Below, in pieces: positions 23,776 through 32,263 of a stretch of DNA of 64,000 bases. This DNA is from Falsiroseomonas frigidaquae (lineage in GTDB: Bacteria; Pseudomonadota; Alphaproteobacteria; Acetobacterales; Acetobacteraceae), in contig NZ_JAAVTX010000007.1 in the NCBI RefSeq assembly GCF_012163145.1, positions 186,001 through 250,000 of the forward strand. The letters run 5' to 3'. Below the pieces are notes generated by a model that was not told the DNA's origin, searched no databases, and saw only the letters and a program-made list of their open reading frames with translations. The translations under genes and the position numbers were made by a program. The number at the start of each line of letters is the position of its first letter. The stretch's first letter is position 1.

Positions 23776-24671
23776 CGCCCCCGCCGCCGCGCCCCCTGCG
23801 CCTCGGCCTGCTCGCCTGGCCGGTCGGCAATCCTGCCGGCGTCGCCGCCTTCGGCACGCGGCTGGAAGGCTGGCTGGACCAGGCAGGCGGCCGGGCGGAC
23901 CTCTGCGTGCTGCCAGAATACGCCTGCGTCGAGCTCGGCGCCGCGCTGGCCGGCACCGATGCGCCGGATGAGGCGGCGGAACTGGTTGCAATGGTCGCGC
24001 ATGCCGAGGCGATCCTGGCCTCCATGCGCCAGGCGGCGATGCGCGCCGGGGTCTGGCTGCTGCCGGGCACGCTGCCGATGCGGGCGGCGAATGGCCGCAT
24101 CATCAACCGCGCCCCGCTGATCGCGCCCGATGGCCGCATGGCCTTCCAGGACAAGACGGCGATGACGCGCTTCGAGGCGGAACGCTGGGGCGTCTCGGCC
24201 GGCGCCGGGCCCGCGGTGTTCGATACGCCCTGGGGCCGCATCGGCATTTCGATCTGCTACGACGTCGAATTCCCGAAGCATGCGCGGTCCCAGGTGGAAC
24301 AGGGCGCCTGGCTGGTGCTGGCGCCGTCCTGCACCGACAGCCTGCGCGGCTATGCGCGCGTGCGCATCGGCGCCGCCGCGCGGGCGCTGGAGAACCAGTG
24401 CTTCGTCGCGGTGACGCCGACGGTGGGGCAAGCGCCCTGGTCCGCGGCGCTCGATGACAATCACGGCCAGGCCGCCATCTTCGGCCCGCCGGATCGCGGC
24501 TTTCCGGAGGATGGCGTGGTCGCGGCCGGGGCCATGGACCAGCCCGGCTGGCTGTTCGCCACGCTGGACCCGACGCTGGTCGAGGAGGTCCGCGCCAACG
24601 GCGCCGTCCGCAACCACCGCGACTGGCCCCGCCGCCCGCTGCCCGCCCCGAAGCCAGCGAGTTTCGCATGA
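23772..24671 (+). CDS. Carbon-nitrogen hydrolase (nitrilase superfamily)
   Basis: A 299-residue amidase or nitrilase-type enzyme. The Glu-Lys-Cys catalytic triad is E49 (LPEYA), K128 (FQDKTAMTRFE) and C162 (ISICYDVEFP). The start is TTG overlapping the previous stop by 4 bases (TTGA), and it in turn overlaps lpxB by 4 bases. The family hydrolyses amides or carbamoyl groups and is used in amino-acid or thiol repair. The subfamily cannot be fixed, although length and motifs match the aliphatic amidohydrolase group rather than true nitrilases. Confidence 0.9.
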   Translation: MTPPPPRPLRLGLLAWPVGNPAGVAAFGTRLEGWLDQAGGRADLCVLPEYACVELGAALAGTDAPDEAAELVAMVAHAEAILASMRQAAMRAGVWLLPGTLPMRAANGRIINRAPLIAPDGRMAFQDKTAMTRFEAERWGVSAGAGPAVFDTPWGRIGISICYDVEFPKHARSQVEQGAWLVLAPSCTDSLRGYARVRIGAAARALENQCFVAVTPTVGQAPWSAALDDNHGQAAIFGPPDRGFPEDGVVAAGAMDQPGWLFATLDPTLVEEVRANGAVRNHRDWPRRPLPAPKPASFA

Positions 24672-25819
24672 CCCTGATCTACCTGGTCGCCGGCGAGGCC
24701 TCCGGCGACGTGCTCGGCGCCCGGCTGCTGGCGGCGCTGCGGGACCGCGACCCGGCGCTGGAATTCGCCGGCATCGGCGGCGACCGCCTGGCCGAGCAGG
24801 GCATGCCCAGCCTGTTCCCGATGCGCGAGCTGGCGCTGATGGGGCTGATCGAGGTGCTGCCCAATATCCTGCGCCTGTCCCGCCGCCTGGATCAGACGGT
24901 GGCGGATATCGCCGCGCGGCGGCCAGCCGTGGTGGTGACCATCGACAGCCCGGGCTTCACCCTGCGCCTGGCGCAGCGCATCCGGCCGCTTGGCATTCCC
25001 GTGGTGCATTACGTGGCGCCGCAGATCTGGGCCTGGCGGCCGGGCCGCGTCGCCAAGATCAAGGCGGCGGTGGACCACATATTGTGCCTGCTGCCGTTCG
25101 AGCCGGTGATCTTCGAGGCTGCCGGGATGCAGGCCAGCTTCGTCGGCCACCCGGTGCTGGAATCCGGCGTCGATGCCGGCGATGGCGCCCGGTTCCGCGC
25201 CACGCATGGCCTGGCGCCGGAGCAGCCCTTGCTGGTGGTGATGCCGGGCAGCCGCCGGATGGAGGTGAAGCGCCTGCTGCCGGTCTTCGGCGAGGCGCTG
25301 CGCCTGCTGGCGCCGCGGGTGCCGAACCTCGCCGTGGCGCTGCCGGTCTCGGCGGTGGTGGCGGATGCGGTGCGCACCGGCACCCAGGGCTGGCCGGGCC
25401 GCATCATCCTGGTGACCGACCTGGCGGAGAAGCATGATGCCTTCGCCGCGGCGCGGGCCCACGGCGCCGGGCTGATCAAGTCGGGCACATCCTCCCTGGA
25501 GATGGCGGTGGCCGGCGTGCCGCATCTGGTGGCCTACAAGGTGAACCCGGTCACCGCCGCCATCGTCCGCCGCCTGGTCCGCGTGCCCTTCGCCAGCCTG
25601 GTGAACCTGCTGGCCGACCGCGCCGTGGTGCCGGAATACCTGCAGCAGGATGCGACGCCGGAGGCGCTGGCGGAGGGCCTGGCCGGGCTGCTGCTGGACC
25701 CTGCCCCGGCCGCCGCGCAACGCGAGGGATTTGCCGAGATGCTGTCGAAACTGCGCCCGCCGGAGGGTCTGCCGAGTGCCGCCGCGGCCGCCGTGGTGCT
25801 GCGGACCCTGCGGCCATGA
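24668..25819 (+). CDS. lpxB: Lipid-A-disaccharide synthase
   Basis: A 383-residue GT19 glycosyltransferase that joins UDP-diacylglucosamine and lipid X in lipid A synthesis at the inner membrane. The start LVAGEASGDVLGARLL, the middle HYVAPQIWAWRPGR and VGHPVLES, and the donor-binding VMPGSRRMEVKRLLP are the classical motifs, with SGTSSLEMAVAGVP near 270. Its usual alphaproteobacterial partners lpxD, fabZ, lpxA and lpxI are not in the window; here it sits between a nitrilase and a GNAT gene. Confidence 0.95.
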   Translation: MTLIYLVAGEASGDVLGARLLAALRDRDPALEFAGIGGDRLAEQGMPSLFPMRELALMGLIEVLPNILRLSRRLDQTVADIAARRPAVVVTIDSPGFTLRLAQRIRPLGIPVVHYVAPQIWAWRPGRVAKIKAAVDHILCLLPFEPVIFEAAGMQASFVGHPVLESGVDAGDGARFRATHGLAPEQPLLVVMPGSRRMEVKRLLPVFGEALRLLAPRVPNLAVALPVSAVVADAVRTGTQGWPGRIILVTDLAEKHDAFAAARAHGAGLIKSGTSSLEMAVAGVPHLVAYKVNPVTAAIVRRLVRVPFASLVNLLADRAVVPEYLQQDATPEALAEGLAGLLLDPAPAAAQREGFAEMLSKLRPPEGLPSAAAAAVVLRTLRP

Positions 25820-26232
25820 TCGCGGTTCGCCCGCCGGCGCCCGGCGATGCGGCGCAGATGCGGCGTCTGCTGGACCAGCTCGGCTACCAGGTGACGGAGG
25901 CCGATCTCCAGGCACGGCTCGCCGCCGCGACGCCGGAGGATCTGGTGCTGGTCGCCGCGGATGGCGAAAGCCTGCTCGGCGTCATTGCCCTGCACCGCGC
26001 CACCATCCTGCATATCGGCCCGGTGGCGCGCATCATGACCCTGGTGGTGGATGCCACCGCACGCAGCGGCGGGGTTGGCCGCAAGCTGGTGGAGGCCGGG
26101 GCGGATTGGGCGCGCGCGGCCGGCTGCACGGCGCTGGAGCTCACCTCCGGCAAGCAGCGGCTGCGCGCCCATGCCTTCTATGAGGGCATCGGCTTCACCG
26201 CCTCCGGCCTGCGGCTGCACCGGGCTCTTTGA
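25816..26232 (+). CDS. GNAT-family acetyltransferase
   Basis: A 138-residue GNAT protein (IRPPAPGDAAQMRRLLDQLGY-type start, here IAVRPPAP). The acetyl-CoA-binding turn is SGGVGRKLVEAG near 82-93, and ALELTSGKQRLRAHAFYEGIGF is the conserved C-terminal part, shown here only as motif. The start overlaps lpxB by 4 bases (ATGA). It ends at a hairpin shared with the oppositely oriented oxidoreductase. Confidence 0.85.
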   Translation: MIAVRPPAPGDAAQMRRLLDQLGYQVTEADLQARLAAATPEDLVLVAADGESLLGVIALHRATILHIGPVARIMTLVVDATARSGGVGRKLVEAGADWARAAGCTALELTSGKQRLRAHAFYEGIGFTASGLRLHRAL

Positions 26233-26245
26233 GGCGGAGCCCGGT
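26219..26245. terminator. Bidirectional hairpin across two convergent stop codons
   Basis: ACCGGGCTC (26219-26227) and GAGCCCGGT (26237-26245) form a perfect 9-base stem. The 9-base loop holds the stop codon of the GNAT gene, and the other arm touches the stop of the oxidoreductase gene. Confidence 0.55.
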
Positions 26246-27186
26246 CAGCCGATCGCGGCCTCCACCGCCAGCGCCACGCGCAGCGCCGCGATGCCTTCCG
26301 CGGCGGCGACTTCCGGCGGGCCATCCCCGGCGCAGGCACGGGCGAAGCCGGCCTGCTCGGCTTCCAGGCTGTCATGGTCGGTCCAGCCGGCGCGGTCGGT
26401 GCCGTAGCCGGGCATGGTGGGCACCGGCTCCGCGCCGCCCCGCCGCAGCATCGCCAGGCTGCGGTTGAGGAAGTCCACGCTCATCTCCCCCTCATTCCCC
26501 AGCACCCGCAGCCGCCGCTCCATGGCGAGGGAGACGCGGGAGGCGGTGATGGTGGCCGCCCTGCCGCCGGAAAAGCCCAGCCGGGCGACGGCGAAATCGG
26601 CATGCTCCGACATCACCCGCGCGCCCACCGCCTCCACCGTTTCGGGCGGGCCGCCGGCCAGCTTCAGCACCAGGTCGATGTCGTGGATCATCAGGTCCAG
26701 CACCACCGAGACATCCAGCGAGCGCGGCCGGAACGGCGCCACGCGCACTGCCTCCCAATGCACCGCGCGCGCGCCCTCCTGCGCCGCCACCACGGCGCGG
26801 AAGGCGGCGGAGAATCGCTCGATATGGCCCACCTGCAGCACCAGCCCGCGGGATGCCGCCAGATCGGCCAGCGCCTCCGCCTCCGCCAGCGTCGCGGCGA
26901 TCGGCTTTTCCATGAACAGATGCCGCCCCGCCTCCAGCACCTGGCGGCCGAGCGCAGCGTGGAACCGGGTGGGGGCGGCGACGATCACCGCCTGGGCCGC
27001 CGCGATCGCCTCCGCCGCCGGCAGGGCGGGCACGCCGCATTCGGCGGCGATCTTGGCGGCGCGGGCCGGGTCGGCATCATGCAGCGCCACCAGCCGCAGG
27101 GGATTCCCTTCGGCCGGCCGGCTGGCCTTCAGCGCGTGGAAACGCCCGAAATGCCCGGCACCGAGTACCGCGACCCGCAGCGTCAT
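26245..27186 (-). CDS. Gfo/Idh/MocA-family NAD(P)-dependent oxidoreductase
   Basis: A 313-residue dehydrogenase. The Rossmann fold starts VAVLGAGHFGRFHA; EKPIAATLAEAEALA is the conserved EKP motif and VGHIERFSAAF follows. The C-terminal domain has DVSVVLDLMIHDIDLVL. ATG at 27186 was chosen because GAGAGGG lies upstream; an earlier TTG is possible. Proteins of this type beside lpx genes include UDP-GlcNAc 3-dehydrogenase (GnnA), which with the aminotransferase GnnB makes the amide-linked lipid A precursor. It faces lpxB here, which makes that role attractive, but gnnB is absent from the window, so this is inference. Confidence 0.88.
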   Translation of the reverse strand: MTLRVAVLGAGHFGRFHALKASRPAEGNPLRLVALHDADPARAAKIAAECGVPALPAAEAIAAAQAVIVAAPTRFHAALGRQVLEAGRHLFMEKPIAATLAEAEALADLAASRGLVLQVGHIERFSAAFRAVVAAQEGARAVHWEAVRVAPFRPRSLDVSVVLDLMIHDIDLVLKLAGGPPETVEAVGARVMSEHADFAVARLGFSGGRAATITASRVSLAMERRLRVLGNEGEMSVDFLNRSLAMLRRGGAEPVPTMPGYGTDRAGWTDHDSLEAEQAGFARACAGDGPPEVAAAEGIAALRVALAVEAAIG

Positions 27187-27339
27187 CGTGAAAAACCCTC
27201 TCTTCAAGCCACCGGGTGATACTGCTTCGCGCGCGGGCTTGCATCAGGGGGGGGCGCGCCGCATCTTCCGGCCCGGTGGCATCGCCCCCCGCATGGGGTA
27301 TTAGGCCGCTTCTTCACCATTCGGGGTCTGGCTGCTTCC

Positions 27340-28923
27340 ATGATGTATTTCGCCCGCTGGAAGGTGTTCGCCATCATAGGCGTCTGCCTCCTCGGCATCC
27401 TGGTGTCCCTCCCCAACCTGATGCCGCGCAGCATGCTGCCGGATTGGGCGCGCCAGATCAGCCTTGGCCTGGACCTCCGCGGCGGCAGCTACCTGCTGCT
27501 CGAGGTCGATACCTCCGCCATGGTGCGGGAGAGGCTGGAGGCGCTGGTCGATACCGCCCGCCGCGGCGCCGCCGCCGCCAATCCGCGCATCCTCTACACC
27601 GGCCTGAACGCCACGCCGGCCGAGCGCCGCGTCTCGGTCCGCGTCTCCGACCCGGCGCGGGCCGAGGACATGGCCCGCATCCTGCGGGAAGCCGCCATCG
27701 TGGTGCCGGCCGGGGCTGGCTCCCAGCAGCCGGACATCGAGGTCACCACCGCGCCGGATGGCCTCGTCAGCGCCACGCTGACCGAGGTCGCGCTGCGCGC
27801 CAAGGCCGGCAATGCGGTGGAACAGTCGCTGGAGATCGTCCGCCGCCGCGTCGATGAGACCGGCGTGGCGGAGGCGCTGATCGCACGCCAGGGCACCAAC
27901 CGCATCCTGGTGCAGCTGCCCGGCGTGGAAGACCCCGCCCGCATCAAGGACCTGCTGGGCCGCACCGCCCGCATGACCTTCCATCTGTTGGACGAGGCAG
28001 CGAACCTGCAGGCGCCCACGCCGCCACCGGGGACCATGTTCCTGCCCGGCGACCGCTTCCAGGACCGCTACGCGGTGCGCCGCCGGGTCGAGGTGGATGG
28101 CGCCAACCTGACCGACGCCCGCGCCGGCCAGGACCAGAACGGCCAATGGGTAGTGAACTTCACCTTCGATTCCATCGGCACGCGTCGCTTCGCCGATGTC
28201 ACGCGGCAGAATGTCGGCCGCCCCTTCGCCATCGTGCTGGATGAACGGGTGATCACCGCGCCCAACATCCGGGAGCCGATCACCGGCGGCCGGGGTCAGA
28301 TCTCCGGCAGCTTCGACGTGCGCGGCGCCAACGACCTGTCGGTGCTGCTGCGCGCCGGCGCCCTGCCCGCCCCGCTGACGGTGGTGGAGGAACGCACGGT
28401 CGGGCCGGAGCTGGGTGCGGATGCGATTCGCGCCGGCATCATCTCCCTCGCCGTCGGCGCCAGCTTCGTGTTCCTCTACATGGGCTTCGCCTATGGCTTC
28501 TTCGGCTGGCTGGCGAATATCGCGCTGCTGGCCAATCTGGTGATCATGATCGGCGTGCTGTCGGTGATGGGCGCCACGCTCACCCTGCCCGGCATCGCCG
28601 GCATCGTGCTGACGCTGGGCACCGCACTCGACGCCAACATCCTGATCAACGAACGGATACGGGAGGAGGTACGGAACGGGCGAACGCCGATCTCGTCGCT
28701 GGAGCTCGGCTTCACCAAGGCGTCCGGCACCATCATGGACAGCAACCTGACCAACCTGATCGCCATGGCCTGCCTCTATGGCTTCGGCAGCGGGCCGATC
28801 AAGGGCTTCGCCGTGACCGTGGCGGTGGGCACCGTGGTGCAGATGTGGACGGCGACGGTGGTGGTGCGGCTGATGGTGGCGACCTGGTATCGCCGCCGCC
28901 GCCCGCAGACGCTTCCCGTTTGA
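27340..28923 (+). CDS. secD: Protein translocase subunit SecD
   Basis: A 527-residue RND-type membrane subunit that, with SecF, uses proton motive force to finish protein export. Six membrane helices are expected: one at the N-terminus (WKVFAIIGVCLLGILV) and five in the C-terminal third. The D1 motif region SLGLDLRGGSYLLLEV is at about 45-60, and the D4 proton-pathway region contains GTALDANILINERIREE (shown in part). A large periplasmic P1 domain lies between. yajC, usually immediately upstream, is absent here; a divergent oxidoreductase gene occupies that place. secF follows after 25 bases. Confidence 0.96.
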   Translation: MMYFARWKVFAIIGVCLLGILVSLPNLMPRSMLPDWARQISLGLDLRGGSYLLLEVDTSAMVRERLEALVDTARRGAAAANPRILYTGLNATPAERRVSVRVSDPARAEDMARILREAAIVVPAGAGSQQPDIEVTTAPDGLVSATLTEVALRAKAGNAVEQSLEIVRRRVDETGVAEALIARQGTNRILVQLPGVEDPARIKDLLGRTARMTFHLLDEAANLQAPTPPPGTMFLPGDRFQDRYAVRRRVEVDGANLTDARAGQDQNGQWVVNFTFDSIGTRRFADVTRQNVGRPFAIVLDERVITAPNIREPITGGRGQISGSFDVRGANDLSVLLRAGALPAPLTVVEERTVGPELGADAIRAGIISLAVGASFVFLYMGFAYGFFGWLANIALLANLVIMIGVLSVMGATLTLPGIAGIVLTLGTALDANILINERIREEVRNGRTPISSLELGFTKASGTIMDSNLTNLIAMACLYGFGSGPIKGFAVTVAVGTVVQMWTATVVVRLMVATWYRRRRPQTLPV

Positions 28924-28948
28924 TGCCGGCGGTCCAAGGACAATCCTG

Positions 28949-29908
28949 ATGTTTCGCGCCCTATCCCGCCCCCTGTTCCGCATCGTCCCCGACGACACGC
29001 GCATCCCCTTCATGAAGGGTGCCGTCGCCGGGCTGATGCTGTCCGCCTTCCTGTCCATCGCCTCCGTCGTGCTGGCGATCTATCCCGGCCTTGCCCGCGG
29101 CATCGATTTCCAGGGCGGCATCGTCATGGAGATCCGTACCGAGGGCCAGGCTGACTTGGCCCGGCTGCGTTCGGCGGCCTCCGCGCTCGACCTCGGCGAT
29201 GTCGGCCTGCAGCAATTCGGCGCCCCGGATGCGGTGCTGATCCGCCTGCCCGTGCAGGGCGACGAGGCCGGCACCCAGCGCGCCGTGGCCGCCGTGCGGG
29301 CCGCGCTGGAGGAAGCCAGCCCCGGCACCCGCGTGCTGCGGGTCGAGGCGGTGGGCGAACGCGTCTCGGGCGAGCTGTTCCGCGGCGGCATGATCGCGCT
29401 GGGCATCAGCCTGCTGGCGATGCTGATCTACATCTGGTTCCGCTTCGAATGGCAGTTCGGCATCGCCGCCATCATCACGCTGATCCTGGACACCACGAAG
29501 ACCGTGGGCTTCCTGGCGGTGACGCAGATCGAGTTCAACCTGCAGACCATCGCGGCGATCCTGACCATCGTCGGCTTCTCGGTGAACGACAAGGTCGTGG
29601 TGTTCGACCGGATGCGCGAAAACCTGCGTAAGTTCAAGCAGATGCCGCTGCGCGACGTGGTCGACCTGTCGATCAACGAGACGTTGAACCGCTCCATCGG
29701 CACCTCCGCCACGCTGTTCCTCTCGGCGCTGCCGCTGGCGCTGTTCGGCGGCGATGCGCTGGCCGGCTTCGCCTGGACCATGCTGTTCGGCATCGTCCTG
29801 TCCACTTCCTCCTCCATCTTCATCACCGCGCCGCTGGTGCTCTACACCGGCGCCAAGTCGCTGCGGCCGAAGGAAGCCGCGGCACCCGCCCAGGCCGCGG
29901 CGACGTGA
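28949..29908 (+). CDS. secF: Protein translocase subunit SecF
   Basis: A 319-residue partner of SecD with six membrane helices. The N-terminal signature GLARGIDFQGGIVMEIRT is at about 45-62, and the C-terminal half contains IVGFSVNDKVVVFDRMREN and NETLNRSIGTSATLF, both SecF hallmarks. Its last base pair overlaps the following Bug gene in GTGA, so translation may be coupled. Confidence 0.96.
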   Translation: MFRALSRPLFRIVPDDTRIPFMKGAVAGLMLSAFLSIASVVLAIYPGLARGIDFQGGIVMEIRTEGQADLARLRSAASALDLGDVGLQQFGAPDAVLIRLPVQGDEAGTQRAVAAVRAALEEASPGTRVLRVEAVGERVSGELFRGGMIALGISLLAMLIYIWFRFEWQFGIAAIITLILDTTKTVGFLAVTQIEFNLQTIAAILTIVGFSVNDKVVVFDRMRENLRKFKQMPLRDVVDLSINETLNRSIGTSATLFLSALPLALFGGDALAGFAWTMLFGIVLSTSSSIFITAPLVLYTGAKSLRPKEAAAPAQAAAT

Positions 29909-30864
29909 CCTACTCCGGGCTGCCTCGGCGACGGGTGCTGGGGCTTGGCCTTGCGGGAACGCTTGGGCTGGCGGCACCGGCCCTGGCTTCGCGGCGCAAC
30001 CGGGCGGAGCTTCTGGTCGGCGCAGCGCCCGGATCGAAGGCGGACCTCTGGGCGCGCGGCGTCGCCCCCTTCCTGGAACGCGCGGTGCCGCGGCTGACCC
30101 TCGCGGTGCGCAACCATCCCGGCCGCGGCGGGCTGGAGTCCGTCGCCGCGCTGGCGGCGGCCGATCCGGCGCGCCCGGTGATCGGCGTCTTTACCGCCCC
30201 GCTGCTGCTGGCCCGCGCCGTGGAGGCCGGGGAGCCCTTCCCCGTCGACCGGGTCGCCCCCCTCGCCGCGGTGCTGGAGGAAAGCATGATCCTGGTCGGT
30301 GAACCGGGCGGGCCGCCGGATGTGGCGGCGCTGCGCGCGCTCGGCGACAGCGGCACGCTCGGCACGCCGGCCCCCGGCAGCGCGGCGCATTTCGCCGCCT
30401 CCCGCCTCGATGGCAGGCTGGACCTGCCCCGCTTCGCCTTCCCCACCGCGGCCGCGGCCCGGCAGGCTGCGGCGTCCGGCCATGTCGCCGCGACGATGCT
30501 GCCCCTGCCGGACGCCATCGCGCAGCTTCGGGAAGGCCGGCTCAGGGGCATTGGCCTCGCCGCGGCCAGCCGCAGCGCCCTGCTGCCGGATGTGGCCACG
30601 TTGCAGGAGCAGGAGGTGGATCTGATCGCCTCCGCGCAGCGCGGCTTCGCGCTGCACCCCGCCGCCCCGGAGCCGTTCCGGGCGGCGCTGCTGCGCGGGC
30701 TGGAAGCCGTGGCGGCCGATCCGGATTTCGCCGAGCAATGCGCCGCCAACGGCCAGAACCCGCGGTTTCGCGACCCTGAATCCTGGACCAGCCTGTTGCG
30801 CCGGGCCGATGCCGAACTGCGCCGGCGCTGGGCCGAGGAACCCTGGCTGCCGCGCCGCGCGTGA
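29905..30864 (+). CDS. Bug-family solute-binding protein (tripartite tricarboxylate transporter type)
   Basis: A 319-residue periplasmic protein starting at GTG, which overlaps the secF stop by 4 bases (GTGA). The signal peptide is PRRRVLGLGLAGTLGLAAPALA, with a twin-arginine-like motif. The mature protein starts ELLVGAAPGSKADLWARG, a divergent version of the Bug FPxRPI start. NHPGRGGLESVAAL corresponds to the family loop. It lacks TctA/TctB partners in the window. Coupling to secDF is odd, since binding proteins are normally made with permeases. Confidence 0.75.
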   Translation: MTYSGLPRRRVLGLGLAGTLGLAAPALASRRNRAELLVGAAPGSKADLWARGVAPFLERAVPRLTLAVRNHPGRGGLESVAALAAADPARPVIGVFTAPLLLARAVEAGEPFPVDRVAPLAAVLEESMILVGEPGGPPDVAALRALGDSGTLGTPAPGSAAHFAASRLDGRLDLPRFAFPTAAAARQAAASGHVAATMLPLPDAIAQLREGRLRGIGLAAASRSALLPDVATLQEQEVDLIASAQRGFALHPAAPEPFRAALLRGLEAVAADPDFAEQCAANGQNPRFRDPESWTSLLRRADAELRRRWAEEPWLPRRA

Positions 30865-30979
30865 TACCGCCCGCACACGTGACTGTGTTCACAGGTGCCG
30901 CAACCATGACCGAAACATGCCTCATGCTCGTTCGCCTCGACTCGCGACACTTCCCTGAATGAGATCCAGATGATTTTGT

Positions 30980-30999
30980 TTATCACGAAATGGTGATAA
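30980..30999. promoter_or_regulatory. Perfect AT-rich palindrome upstream of the EAL gene
   Basis: TTATCAC (30980-30986) and GTGATAA (30993-30999) form a perfect 7-base inverted repeat with a 6-base spacer GAAATG. It lies about 60 bases before the EAL gene start and is much more AT-rich than the surroundings. The size and symmetry fit a dimeric regulator site. No promoter hexamers are unambiguous. A second short palindrome, CTGTG-TT-CACAG, lies at 30883-30894. Confidence 0.5.
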
Positions 31000-31057
31000 T
31001 CGAGGGCGATGCCGGGCCAAATCCGGCCGCGGGGCCCGATCGAAGGACGTGCACACC

Positions 31058-32260
31058 ATGTTGAGGCGCCGCAGGCGCGCTCTCTCCGAGCCTGGAACGG
31101 TGCTGCTGCTCGCGCGCGATCCGCACGTGATCGCCGCGACACGGGATGCCGTTCGACGGATGGCCGGGCCGCCGCCGGTGCTGGTCTCCACCTCCGCCGA
31201 GGCGCTGAGCCATATGGTCGGGCCCGGCAATGCGCCGAGCCACCTGGTGGTGGAAAGCGGCGCCGGCAGCAGCGCCCTGCTCACTGCGGCGCGGGACCCC
31301 TTCAACGGCACCGACATCATCTTCGTCACCCGCCCGGGTGAGGCACCCTCCGCCGGCCTGCGACAGGTGCCGGCGGAAGGTGCACGCCTGGCCGCGGCAC
31401 TCTCCATGGTCGCGCCCGGCGTGGTGCTGCCGGCCAGCGATGCCGCGGCGCTGGCCGCCGGGCTGGACCGGGGCGAGATCACCGTGCGCTTCCAGCCAAT
31501 GGTGCGCCTGACGGATCGCCGGCCGGTGATGGTGGAGGCGCTGGCGCGCTGGGAACGCCCCGGCGTGGCGCTTGGCGCGAACGCCTTCATCCCGCTGGCC
31601 GAACGCGCCGGCCTGGCGGCGAAGCTGACCGCCACGGTGGCGCAGCGGGCGATGACGGACCTCGCCGCGCAGCGTGGCGGGCACCGGATCCGCCTTTCCT
31701 TCAACATCCCCCTGTCGGACCTGGTGAAGCCGGATCTGCCGATCTGGCTCGGGCTGATGGCGGCGCGCGTCGGGCTTTCCCCCGCCGACATCCTGCTGGA
31801 GTTGACGGAAAGCACCCAGGTGCGCGACCGCGCCCTGCTGCGCCGCGCCCTGCACAGGCTGCGGCTGGCCGGGTTCGGCGTGCTGCTGGATGACCTGGCG
31901 CTGGATGATGGCCGCCGCCGCCTGCTGGACCTGCCCTTCGCCGGCGTGAAGCTGGACCGCAAGCTGGTGATCGCGATGCCGGAGGAACGCCGGGCGCGGG
32001 CGGAGGTGGAACGCATCGTCCGCCATGCCCGCCGCAACAACATGCTGGTGATCGCGGAAGGCGTCACCGACACGCATATCTGGCGCGCCGTGGCCGCCGC
32101 CGGCTGCGACCTGGCGCAGGGCTTCGGCGTCGGCCGCCCGCTGCCCCCGGCCGCCCTGCCCGCCTGGATCGCGGCCTGGAGTGCGGCCGCGATGCCGGAG
32201 CCCCAGCTACCCGAGCCCCAGCTACCGGAGCCTCAGCTACCGGAGCCTCAGGACCCGTAG
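31058..32260 (+). CDS. Pseudo-receiver plus EAL-domain protein
   Basis: A 400-residue protein. Residues about 12-130 resemble a receiver domain (TVLLLARDPHVIAATRDAV) but lack the phospho-Asp: the usual D-rich strand is SHLVVESGAG. Residues about 135-375 form an EAL domain. Catalytic residues are E160 (VEALARW), Asn in FNIPLSDL, Glu in LELTES, D278/D279 in LLDDLALDDG, Lys in VKLDRK, Glu in IAEGVT and Gln in QGFGVG. Loop 6, normally DDFGTGYSSL, is degenerate, so phosphodiesterase activity is doubtful. The C-terminus has four PEPQL repeats. The start at ATG 31058, with AAGGA 10 bases upstream, is preferred to GTG 31049. Confidence 0.85.
   Translation: MLRRRRRALSEPGTVLLLARDPHVIAATRDAVRRMAGPPPVLVSTSAEALSHMVGPGNAPSHLVVESGAGSSALLTAARDPFNGTDIIFVTRPGEAPSAGLRQVPAEGARLAAALSMVAPGVVLPASDAAALAAGLDRGEITVRFQPMVRLTDRRPVMVEALARWERPGVALGANAFIPLAERAGLAAKLTATVAQRAMTDLAAQRGGHRIRLSFNIPLSDLVKPDLPIWLGLMAARVGLSPADILLELTESTQVRDRALLRRALHRLRLAGFGVLLDDLALDDGRRRLLDLPFAGVKLDRKLVIAMPEERRARAEVERIVRHARRNNMLVIAEGVTDTHIWRAVAAAGCDLAQGFGVGRPLPPAALPAWIAAWSAAAMPEPQLPEPQLPEPQLPEPQDP
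32195..32254 (+). repeat. Four 15-base tandem repeats in the EAL gene 3-prime end
   Basis: Four in-frame copies of a 15-base unit (CCGGAGCCCCAGCTA and variants) encode PEPQL four times, the last ending PEPQD. Copies 1 and 2 share CCCCAG while copies 3 and 4 share CCTCAG, which suggests a duplication of pairs. Copy number could vary between strains without a frameshift. Confidence 0.85.
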
Positions 32261-32263
32261 CTG
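32234..32263. terminator. Inverted repeat over the EAL and alcohol dehydrogenase stop codons
   Basis: CAGCTAC (32234-32240) and GTAGCTG (32257-32263) form a 7-base stem with a 16-base loop. It contains both the TAG of the EAL gene and the stop codon of the convergent dehydrogenase gene; the two genes overlap by 13 bases. The stem is part of the repeat array. Confidence 0.35.

Noticed and set aside
24668-27186. Complete lipid A gene cluster
   Set aside because: Only lpxB is certain; lpxA, lpxD, fabZ and lpxI are not present, and the oxidoreductase role in lipid A is inference.
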